Assembly (NCBI GenBank): GCA_003445125.1
Contig: DLVP01000068.1
Span: 1,674 to 7,846 of the forward strand
Length of the DNA: 6,173 nucleotides
DNA from: Oscillospiraceae bacterium
GTDB taxonomy: Bacteria; Bacillota; Clostridia; Oscillospirales; Ruminococcaceae
Direction of reading: 5' to 3'
Position 1 is the stretch's first letter; each line of letters starts with the position of its first letter. Shown here piece after piece: positions 1-5,587 of this stretch. Both the position numbers and the translations under genes were made by a program. A model generated the notes under the pieces. It was not told the origin of the DNA and searched no databases. It worked only from the letters and a program-made list of their open reading frames with translations.

Positions 1-1011
1 CGCAAACAGGGCAAACGGGGTGATATTCGCTCCTGCCAGTTTCATGAACCAGCCGGCAATGATATCAATTCCGCCGGCATATTTCAGCACGGTCGCCAAG
101 CCGAGGCACGCCGCCAGACGTCCGACAATATCCCAATTGATTCCGAGCACCGCTTTTTTCTGAGAAATACAGCCCGTAATGATGCAGGCAAGCGCCGAAA
201 GCACCGCGGTGACGTGCGGTTTCACAACAATATCCGTGAACGGGACTTTCTGCACGATGTAGAAGAAAACCATCAGGGTGAAAATGATTGCAATGGCAAC
301 CGCCTTTTTCGGTTCCACCTGATCTTTATGTTCTTTGATATCCTTGGTGAGCGCCTCGGTATTTCGATTTCCCCAGATCTTCTTGCCGAGCGGATAGCCG
401 ATAAACAGTGAATAGAGCAAGAACACTACGCCGATAGCAAGTCCGAAAGGGGTGAAATCAAAAACGCCGAAGGTCTGATAGCCATATTGCTCCAAAAGTC
501 CCTGTGCGGTCATCTGCTGGGAAGAACCGACCAATGTCGCCACGCCGCCGGCATTGACGGCAAGGGTAATCGGGATGATATGATTCATCGGGTGAATGTT
601 CGGATTGCTTTTTCCGAGCGCAAAAATGATAGGAATAAAGATTGCAAGGATAGTCACATTCGTCATGAAAGTGGAAAGCGTAAAGGCAATGATGTACGAA
701 ACCGCCATCAACACCCGTTCACTTCCGCGGGAGGCTTTCATAATGACCTTTCCAATCTTTCCCGCGACCCCCGTTTCGTCGATCGCCATTCCCACCACGA
801 GAACGCTGACCAACATGATCACCGTCGTACTGGCAAAAGATCCGAACGCATCCTTGAAACTGCCGATTCCGAAGAGCACCATGACGGTACAGCCGAGTAT
901 GGCGGAAGTTGCCATCGGGAGCTTATCCCAGATGAACAGTGCCACGCAAAGTCCGAACACCACCAGCGAGGCGACGTCCGCATGAGCAGAAATAAATTCA
1001 CAAATTCCCAT
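1..1011 (-). CDS. SLC13/DASS-like carboxylate permease, 3' end cut by window edge
   Basis: The first 337 residues are visible and the frame stays open to the left edge, so the C-terminal part is missing. It is a polytopic inner-membrane protein with hydrophobic stretches near residues 12-28, 35-50, 62-77, 102-132, 143-162, 185-207, 236-254, 265-283 and 296-322. Residues 114-128 (TFMTNVTILAIFIPI) resemble the SNT-type substrate and sodium site of the divalent anion:sodium symporters, here written TNV. Residues 159-166 (TLVGSSQQ) sit where relatives carry a GT/GS-rich hairpin. The second repeat begins around INWDIVGRL (291-299). A role in uptake of di- or tricarboxylates is inferred from the family; the ion and substrate are unknown. 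The ATG shares one base with the TAA of the upstream MmgE/PrpD gene (TAATG) and has GAAAGGA ten bases upstream, so translation is probably coupled. It could also be filed under the wider CitMHS/ArsB ion-transporter superfamily. Confidence 0.85.
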   Translation of the reverse strand, partial: MGICEFISAHADVASLVVFGLCVALFIWDKLPMATSAILGCTVMVLFGIGSFKDAFGSFASTTVIMLVSVLVVGMAIDETGVAGKIGKVIMKASRGSERVLMAVSYIIAFTLSTFMTNVTILAIFIPIIFALGKSNPNIHPMNHIIPITLAVNAGGVATLVGSSQQMTAQGLLEQYGYQTFGVFDFTPFGLAIGVVFLLYSLFIGYPLGKKIWGNRNTEALTKDIKEHKDQVEPKKAVAIAIIFTLMVFFYIVQKVPFTDIVVKPHVTAVLSALACIITGCISQKKAVLGINWDIVGRLAACLGLATVLKYAGGIDIIAGWFMKLAGANITPFALFA

Positions 1012-1013
1012 TA
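1009..1013 (-). promoter_or_regulatory. TAATG stop/start overlap coupling two genes
   Basis: On the minus strand the TAA that ends the MmgE/PrpD gene (1013-1011) shares its last base with the ATG of the permease gene (1011-1009). A GAAAGGA ribosome binding sequence at 1028-1022 lies inside the end of the upstream gene. This is the classic arrangement for reinitiation and matched expression of enzyme and transporter. Confidence 0.8.
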
Positions 1014-2366
1014 TTCCGTAATCCTTTCAACTTTCTTTCCTGTCGTACTGCCAAAAGAGAACAACTTTTTCATCAGGCGTTCCTGAGCTTCGCGGGAATA
1101 AATTCCCTCCGCGCACTGTGCCATTTTTTCGCGCATATCGTCCACGGTAAACGCGTTTTGCGGATCGCCTTTGGGAATCAGCACCGTCTGCGTGCAGCGC
1201 TTTCCGTCCGCATCCTCAATTTCCACACGGCAACCGCGAATTCCCTCGTCGCGGTTCTCCATAGTTTCATCGGGGATCAGTTCAATTCGTCCGGTCATTT
1301 CAAGCACCGATTCCGGCACGCAGTGACTGTCCAGCTCATTCAGGGTAAAATGTCCGAGTACAGCCGCACACGCCGTGGCATAATGGATGGAAAACTTTGA
1401 ATCGTCCGACGTTTTCGGCATATGAATCTGTCCGGCAATGCGAATGGCATTCGGATAAATATACACACGAATTGCTTTGATCTTTTCCGCAGAAAGTGCG
1501 TATTCCTTCTTCAGTTCGAGAACCGCCTGAATCGCACCGTGGGTATGTCTGCAGGAAGGATACGGTTTGATATAGCTTTCATCGATGCAGAAGGTCTTGC
1601 CGAGTCCTTCGGTAATCATACGGTGGTCGATCTCGTCCGACATCGCATGGAACCAGCCTTTAGTGCTTTCAAGCGGAAGAATTCCTCCCTCCACACCGTT
1701 CATAGCAAGAGTTGCCGCAAGGATTCCGTTCTCCGCCGCCTTGGCGGGGTTGAGCGGTTTGATGCTCTGACCGCTTTCCGCCACGATCATCAATCCGCTT
1801 GCCATTGTCACGGAAATCGCCATTGCATGATAGATTCTTTCTTTGTCAGCCTTCATCAGCTTCGCCGCGGCTGCCGCACAGGCAATCACACCAGCAGTAC
1901 CGGTAGAATGAAATCCGCGATGCACAAGTCCGGGTTGAGCTGCTGCCGCCACACGGCAATAAACATCATAGCCTGCCACCGCCGCAGTGATAATCTCCCG
2001 TTCATCCGATCCGAGTTCTTCCCCCAGCGCCAGCACAGTGGAAAACACATGGGCACCCACATGCCCCATCGCTTTGCGGTTTCCGTCGTCCATATCGGCA
2101 CCGTGCGCATAGCAGGCATTCAAAAATGCCGCCTTTGCTGCGGGAAGTTGCCGATCGCTGAACAGGACGCTGCTCTTTCCTTCGGCGCTTTGTGCGAAAG
2201 TGAATGCTTCCACCGCCCGATTAAACACCGTGTTGACCTTTTTCCCCGCCATGGCGGCACAAACATAGTCTGCAAGAAAAAGTCTCACATTTTCCACGGT
2301 TTCGGTCGGAAGGTCTTCATAGGTCAGGTCATAAACAAATTTGCTCAAACACTCACAGGAATCCAT
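1011..2366 (-). CDS. MmgE/PrpD family protein (dehydratase / decarboxylase / epimerase)
   Basis: This 451-residue protein has the usual full length of the MmgE/PrpD family, cytosolic enzymes that include 2-methylcitrate dehydratase, cis-aconitate decarboxylase and iminodisuccinate epimerase. Family landmarks occur in order: LADYVCAAMAG (31-41), YAHGADMDDG (86-95) followed by a His-rich GHVGAH (101-106), RGFHSTGTAG (150-159), KPLNPAKAAENG (203-214), KPYPSCRHTHGAI (267-279) and KFSIHYATA (324-332). The Asp cluster at 91-94, H153, K203 and the His pair 274/276 are the likely active-site residues by pattern with family members; I could not align them. No prpB, prpC or aconitase gene is nearby, so I do not call it PrpD. 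ATG at 2366 has GGAGG ten bases upstream and no in-frame rival. It leads a two-gene unit with the SLC13-like permease, which suggests that the permease brings in its substrate. The exact reaction is unknown. Confidence 0.9.
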   Translation of the reverse strand: MDSCECLSKFVYDLTYEDLPTETVENVRLFLADYVCAAMAGKKVNTVFNRAVEAFTFAQSAEGKSSVLFSDRQLPAAKAAFLNACYAHGADMDDGNRKAMGHVGAHVFSTVLALGEELGSDEREIITAAVAGYDVYCRVAAAAQPGLVHRGFHSTGTAGVIACAAAAAKLMKADKERIYHAMAISVTMASGLMIVAESGQSIKPLNPAKAAENGILAATLAMNGVEGGILPLESTKGWFHAMSDEIDHRMITEGLGKTFCIDESYIKPYPSCRHTHGAIQAVLELKKEYALSAEKIKAIRVYIYPNAIRIAGQIHMPKTSDDSKFSIHYATACAAVLGHFTLNELDSHCVPESVLEMTGRIELIPDETMENRDEGIRGCRVEIEDADGKRCTQTVLIPKGDPQNAFTVDDMREKMAQCAEGIYSREAQERLMKKLFSFGSTTGKKVERITE

Positions 2367-2376
2367 TGCTTATTTT

Positions 2377-2381
2377 CCTCC
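2377..2381 (-). promoter_or_regulatory. Ribosome binding site of the MmgE/PrpD gene
   Basis: GGAGG on the minus strand lies ten bases before the ATG at 2366 and fixes that start. The gene is preceded by non-coding DNA rather than by an overlapping gene, so it opens a new transcription unit. Confidence 0.8.
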
Positions 2382-2388
2382 GTTCGGT

Positions 2389-2423
2389 TATAAATTTCGT
2401 TGATCTATAATAACGCGTGCGCT
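2389..2423 (-). promoter_or_regulatory. Possible promoter region for the MmgE/PrpD-permease unit
   Basis: Between the palindromes and the MmgE/PrpD ribosome binding site the minus strand has two AT-rich boxes, TATTAT/TATAGA (about 2419-2411) and TATAAC (about 2394-2389), either of which could be a -10 element. I found no convincing -35 hexamer at 16-18 bases from either. The call rests mainly on position: a new unit must start somewhere between a terminator-like hairpin and the gene. Confidence 0.25.
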
Positions 2424-2447
2424 GTAATTTATTGCCGGACAGAATGT

Positions 2448-2476
2448 TTTTGTACATTGCGAAGCAATGTACAAAA
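2448..2476. repeat. Perfect 13-bp inverted repeat, 3-bp spacer
   Basis: TTTTGTACATTGC (2448-2460) and its exact reverse complement GCAATGTACAAAA (2464-2476) are separated by GAA. As RNA it would form a long hairpin with a tiny loop. No T-run follows on the minus strand (the next bases are CATTCTG, after one extra A), so it is not a good terminator by itself in the direction of the genes. Its TTGTACA half-sites and its place 80-110 bases before the MmgE/PrpD gene would also fit an operator for a dimeric regulator. A dispersed palindromic intergenic element is a third possibility. It shares ACAAAA (2471-2476) with the adjoining GC-rich palindrome. Confidence 0.8.
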
Positions 2477-2494
2477 GGGGGCGCCCCCTTTTGT
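2471..2494. terminator. GC-rich perfect palindrome, likely intrinsic terminator
   Basis: ACAAAAGGGGGC followed directly by GCCCCCTTTTGT is a perfect 24-base palindrome that folds with a short GCGC-type loop. On the minus strand it lies 64 bases after the stop of the ATP-grasp gene and is followed by TTTTGT, so it probably ends the TRAP/ATP-grasp operon. On the plus strand the trailing tract TTTTGTTTTT (2489-2498) is even better, although no plus-strand gene reads into it. The symmetrical A and T flanks make it potentially bidirectional. Confidence 0.6.
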
Positions 2495-2557
2495 TTTTCG
2501 TTTTCGATCCGAACTGACTCTTGGATTCCGCGACACGAAAATCAATGAATCGACGGT

Positions 2558-3829
2558 TTATTTTGTGCCTTCCATCGCCTTGATTGAAGGCTGAACCCGC
2601 CTTGTTGCCGGTTCGGAAATATCATGGCGCATCATATCTTTTCCGTGATTGTCAATCACCTTCACGGACGAAGCAATGCGGCTGTTTTTCTCAAGATACT
2701 CTTCATACGTATCGGCAACAATCGTGAATCCCGCGATGCGATCCCCACTGCTGCGGATTTCGCTGTCAAATTCGGTGCCTTTGGAATGGAACACATAATA
2801 GCTCTGCATACTTCCGTCGGCAACCGCTTCGTCGAAGCCTTCCACGTGGTCGAACACACCGCCGCAGGTATAGATAAATTCATTGATAATATATTTTCCC
2901 GTAAACTTCGGTTTCACTGACCGACAGGTTCCGAGTGCTGCATCGATCGCATAATCGATGATATCCACCCCGGAATTCTGCTCGATCAGCTGATACTTCA
3001 ATCCGCCGCCGGTTCTCGCGCTGAATTCGATGACATAAAGTTCTCCGTCACGGTACAGCATCTGTATCAGCATCGGGCAATCCTTCAGTTCAAACGCCTG
3101 CGCGATTTTTTTCGCGATTTCATGAATTTTCCCGTATGTTTCATCCTTCACGCCTGCGGGAACCACAGAACGGTAAATGATAAACTTTCCGTCAATCTTT
3201 GCTTTGTCGCTTTCCGAAACGCAGAGAATCTCCGGTTCGCCGTCTTTGACAAGGACATCGACCGAAAGCTCTTTTCCTTCCACAAATTCCTCGACAATGG
3301 CGTTATGCGTGCGGCTGTACCGGAACGCCGCGCTCAATGCTGCGGTCAATTCCTCTTTATTTGTCACTTTTGCCACGCCCTTGGAGCTGTTGCAGTCCAC
3401 CGGTTTGACAATCATCGGATACGGAATATCTTCCGGGACGGAAAAGTCGTTTTCCTCCAGGATCACAAACTTCGCCGTGGGAATTTCATGCCGGGCAAAG
3501 ACCTTTTTCATATACTTTTTATTGGTCACGTTTCTTCCCGTCTCTGCGGCAATATAGCAAGGAAGACCGAGTTCTTCACTGACGGTTGCCACGGTATTGA
3601 GCGCCTGATCGGTACACACTGTCAGAAGAAGATCCACCTTTTCATTGACGGCGATGTTTCTGATTCCGTCAATATCCAACGTACTCACCTGATAAAATCG
3701 GTCTGCAAACGATTCGGCGACCGGATGCGGCGTATAATCTGCAAGGATTGTTTCATAACCACGCGCCTTCAGATGGCGAATCAATTCAATCTGAGGAATT
3801 CCGCCCGCCAGTACCAACGCTTTTTTCAT
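2558..3829 (-). CDS. ATP-grasp domain ligase (carboxylate-amine ligase-like)
   Basis: The 423-residue protein has the three-part ATP-grasp build. The N-terminal Rossmann-like pre-domain starts KALVLAGGIPQ (3-13). The ATP-binding half has MIVKP (139-143) and the mobile SSKG loop (148-151). The hinge is VEEFVEGKELSVDV (179-192), and the metal-binding strand is YVIEFSARTGGG (265-276). E268 and R272 match the usual E-x-N-x-R pattern, but the Asn is Ser270. A region of about 130 residues follows, ending near HGKDMMRHDI (395-404). The family activates a carboxylate as acyl phosphate with ATP and joins it to an amine, thiol or similar acceptor; neither partner can be inferred here. I prefer ATG at 3829 because AAGGA lies 11 bases upstream. 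A GTG at 3838 would add three residues and give a GTGA overlap with the preceding gene, but its ribosome site would be only about 3 bases away. It is the last gene of the TRAP operon. Confidence 0.85.
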   Translation of the reverse strand: MKKALVLAGGIPQIELIRHLKARGYETILADYTPHPVAESFADRFYQVSTLDIDGIRNIAVNEKVDLLLTVCTDQALNTVATVSEELGLPCYIAAETGRNVTNKKYMKKVFARHEIPTAKFVILEENDFSVPEDIPYPMIVKPVDCNSSKGVAKVTNKEELTAALSAAFRYSRTHNAIVEEFVEGKELSVDVLVKDGEPEILCVSESDKAKIDGKFIIYRSVVPAGVKDETYGKIHEIAKKIAQAFELKDCPMLIQMLYRDGELYVIEFSARTGGGLKYQLIEQNSGVDIIDYAIDAALGTCRSVKPKFTGKYIINEFIYTCGGVFDHVEGFDEAVADGSMQSYYVFHSKGTEFDSEIRSSGDRIAGFTIVADTYEEYLEKNSRIASSVKVIDNHGKDMMRHDISEPATRRVQPSIKAMEGTK

Positions 3830-3834
3830 ATCTT

Positions 3835-4119
3835 TCACTTTCCTTCCGACTGTTCCGCGATGGCGTCTTCATTGGTTACCGTCAATGCTTTTTGATTGGT
3901 GAGGTACATACCGATCAGTCCGATACCCGAAAAAACAGAGGTTGCCCGAATCACCCATGGGAGATAGGTTTTGAACGTCCATGCACACAATCCCGTGGCG
4001 GCATCTCCGCCGATAAACAGTGCGACTACGTAGAAAACCGCCGAAAGTCCTCCGGCAAACAAGCACACCAGTATTCCCACCGCAAAGACGGTTAAGATTA
4101 CATCAGAAATCTTTTTCAT
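3835..4119 (-). CDS. Small membrane protein, likely TRAP transporter partner subunit
   Basis: This 94-residue protein has no domain I can name. It has a long hydrophobic stretch at residues 7-37 (one long or two short helices), a polar turn around GGDAATG (37-43), a second membrane segment at about 53-73 (LPWVIRATSVFSGIGLIGMY) and a charged C-terminal tail rich in Asp, Glu and Gln. Two or three helices in 94 residues is about half of the usual four-helix DctQ small subunit of TRAP transporters. Its place directly after the large permease, 12 bases away and with its ribosome site over the permease stop, suggests that it is the matching small membrane component. That role is inference; a regulatory or stabilising peptide is also possible. 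The start at 4119 is fixed by AAGGAGGT six bases upstream. The gene ends inside the ribosome site region of the ATP-grasp gene. Confidence 0.8.
   Translation of the reverse strand: MKKISDVILTVFAVGILVCLFAGGLSAVFYVVALFIGGDAATGLCAWTFKTYLPWVIRATSVFSGIGLIGMYLTNQKALTVTNEDAIAEQSEGK
3841..3847 (-). promoter_or_regulatory. Ribosome binding site deciding the ATP-grasp start
   Basis: GGAAGGA on the minus strand sits 11 bases before ATG 3829 and about 2-3 bases before the alternative GTG 3838. The spacing favours the ATG. The site lies inside the last codons of the 94-residue gene, so the two genes are translationally linked either way. Confidence 0.55.
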
Positions 4120-4125
4120 TGCCGT

Positions 4126-4134
4126 ACCTCCTTA
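4126..4134 (-). promoter_or_regulatory. Near-perfect Shine-Dalgarno overlapping the permease stop
   Basis: TAAGGAGGT on the minus strand combines the TAA stop of the TRAP permease (4134-4132) with a near-perfect Shine-Dalgarno sequence six bases before the ATG of the 94-residue gene. The overlap points to coupled and strong translation of the small membrane protein. Confidence 0.85.
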
Positions 4135-5478
4135 CAGTCCCATCACAGGCAACAATCCGAGCATACACACGACGGAAAGTGCATAATGGATGCCTACCCA
4201 AATCAGGCAGTTGAGGGTTGTCTCCTTCATTTTCGAACCGGCAATTCCCATTGCCGTATACATACACAGTGCCAACGGCGGGGTCATTCCTTCCATTGCG
4301 CCGGTGATTGCCGGGAGCATTGCGGCGGCAAGCAGTGGATTTCCACCCGCGGCTGCCACCACGGAAATAATGGTAGTACCGAAAATTTTCGTCTGCGCCG
4401 ATCCCGGGAAAACCATGCCCAAAACAGCACAAATCAACGGAATAACAAAAGCAAGCGTAGTCAGAGACATATTCTGATTTTTAATAAAATTCCCGATGTT
4501 TACACCGACATCCGTTTCGGAAAACAGATTGCTGATGCAATATGCGAAGAAAATAGTTGCTCCGACGGGCACGATTCCTTTGACTCCGTTTTTCACGGTC
4601 GCACACAAAGCCTTCGCGGAGAGTTTCTTTCTGTTGACAATCAGCGCATAAGCGGCAGCGAGACAAGGTGTAAATACAAGCAGGCTGCTTGACATATTTC
4701 CCGCACCCGCCCCGAGGCGTTCTTTGAAGAAAGTTGTTTTAAAGAAATAGTCAAGGACAAACGGAAGGAGGATGATTACGGGAAGAAACAGATTCAGCCA
4801 TCCTTCTTTCAAGGTCTTTTTCAAGTCGGGAAGATCTTCCTTTGACATCGGCTTTACTTTGTAATACTTACAAAAAATGAAAGTGGTAACCAGCCTCTGG
4901 AGAATGAACCACAAAGCAATTCCCCATACCACGATCCAGAAGGTGGACTGGGACATTTCCTCGCCGCTGAACTCGTTATAGCACGCCAGCGCCGCAACAA
5001 TGACCCCCGCAGGCGGGATCATATTGCCCATGGTGGAACAGGCGCTTTCAATATTTGCCGCAAGGTGCGCCGGCACGCCGGTCTTTTTCATTGCCGGAAT
5101 AGTAAACGTTCCCGTCGTTGCCACATTCCCCGCGCCGCTTCCGGAAAGCGCCCCCATGAAGGTGCTTGCGATAACCGCAGTATATGCCGCACCTCCGGGA
5201 AGTCTTCCCAACAGTGCCACAATCACATTCGTAACCGTATCCACGGCGTGAGTGGCATCCAGAATCTTCGCCAGTACAAGAAACGCTATAATTGCATAAA
5301 ACAAAGTGTCTGTGGCATTTTTTCCGATGTATGTAAACGCATTGCTCCACTGATTGGTCAGCAAAACCATCAGAACAAATCCGAAAAACATACATTCATA
5401 GATCGGTCGTTTAAAAACCAAAAAAGTGATTCCGATCAACGCAATCAGTGCGATGATAAACCATACTTCAATCGGCAT
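4132..5478 (-). CDS. TRAP transporter large permease subunit (DctM-like)
   Basis: The 448-residue inner-membrane protein has about a dozen hydrophobic segments and the two-repeat pattern of the DctM/ion-transporter superfamily. Repeat one carries GALSGSGAGNVATTG (109-123) followed by FTIPAMKKTG and then STMGNMIPPAGV (148-159), a signature I associate with the TAXI/fused TRAP permeases. Repeat two has the corresponding GMVFPGSAQTKIFGT (354-368) and GAMEGMTPPLALCMY (393-407). A cytoplasmic loop at about 205-228 is rich in Lys, Asp and Glu. TRAP transporters import carboxylates and related acids using an ion gradient, with a periplasmic or lipid-anchored solute-binding protein; none is encoded in the window. 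The length matches a stand-alone large subunit, not a fused DctQM. ATG 5478 has AAGGAGG six bases upstream. It leads the operon with the 94-residue protein and the ATP-grasp ligase. Confidence 0.85.
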   Translation of the reverse strand: MPIEVWFIIALIALIGITFLVFKRPIYECMFFGFVLMVLLTNQWSNAFTYIGKNATDTLFYAIIAFLVLAKILDATHAVDTVTNVIVALLGRLPGGAAYTAVIASTFMGALSGSGAGNVATTGTFTIPAMKKTGVPAHLAANIESACSTMGNMIPPAGVIVAALACYNEFSGEEMSQSTFWIVVWGIALWFILQRLVTTFIFCKYYKVKPMSKEDLPDLKKTLKEGWLNLFLPVIILLPFVLDYFFKTTFFKERLGAGAGNMSSSLLVFTPCLAAAYALIVNRKKLSAKALCATVKNGVKGIVPVGATIFFAYCISNLFSETDVGVNIGNFIKNQNMSLTTLAFVIPLICAVLGMVFPGSAQTKIFGTTIISVVAAAGGNPLLAAAMLPAITGAMEGMTPPLALCMYTAMGIAGSKMKETTLNCLIWVGIHYALSVVCMLGLLPVMGL

Positions 5479-5484
5479 GTTACC

Positions 5485-5491
5485 CCTCCTT
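5485..5491 (-). promoter_or_regulatory. Ribosome binding site of the TRAP permease gene
   Basis: AAGGAGG on the minus strand lies six bases before ATG 5478, which fixes the start of the first gene of the operon. Confidence 0.85.
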
Positions 5492-5508
5492 AAAGCTCTT
5501 ACAGAATA

Positions 5509-5517
5509 ATCTTATCA
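5509..5517 (-). promoter_or_regulatory. Candidate extended -10 promoter for the TRAP operon
   Basis: TGATAAGAT on the minus strand fits the extended -10 pattern TGnTAxxAT, with four of six bases of the -10 consensus. It lies about 20 bases before the ribosome site and just after the terminator of the upstream gene, where a promoter is expected. The T-rich stretch 17 bases upstream (around 5535-5540) is a poor -35 match, so the call is tentative. Confidence 0.3.
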
Positions 5518-5556
5518 TGCCTTTTCCAAAAGAAAACTCGACCTATGGTTTACTTG

Positions 5557-5587
5557 AAAAAACAGAGGTCTCAGATGAGACCTCTGT
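5557..5587 (-). terminator. Strong rho-independent terminator of the RmlA-like gene
   Basis: On the minus strand ACAGAGGTCTCA (5587-5576), a two-base TC centre and TGAGACCTCTGT (5573-5562) form a perfect 12-bp inverted repeat. The last T of the stem begins a run of six T (5562-5557). The stem includes the TGA stop (5573-5571), and its first arm encodes the final residues of the protein. On the plus strand no T-run follows, so it works in one direction. It insulates the TRAP operon from the upstream gene. Confidence 0.9.

Noticed and set aside
1..1011. Left edge looking gene-free if only complete frames are considered
   Set aside because: The minus-strand frame from 1011 to 1 has no stop and encodes a clear transporter, so it is a truncated gene, not a gap.
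487..1086. Plus-strand open frame of 199 codons opposite the SLC13-like permease
   Set aside because: The composition is extreme in His, Arg, Asn and Asp, with no domain. The minus strand codes a convincing membrane transporter across the same bases.
1011..2366. Calling the gene prpD and the locus a methylcitrate cycle
   Set aside because: Family membership is clear, but no other methylcitrate gene is present and the context is transport, so the specific name is not supported.
1422..2393. Long plus-strand open frame of 323 codons opposite the MmgE/PrpD gene
   Set aside because: Its translation is rich in His, Arg and Cys with no recognisable motif, and it mirrors a minus-strand gene with complete family signatures and a good ribosome site. 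It is an antisense shadow.
2367..2557. Riboswitch or structured leader in the intergenic region
   Set aside because: I could not match any known riboswitch core. The only strong structures are the two palindromes, which are explained more simply as a terminator and an operator or repeat.
3122..3895. Plus-strand open frame of 257 codons opposite the ATP-grasp gene
   Set aside because: It spans the junction of two real minus-strand genes and has no motif or plausible operon context.
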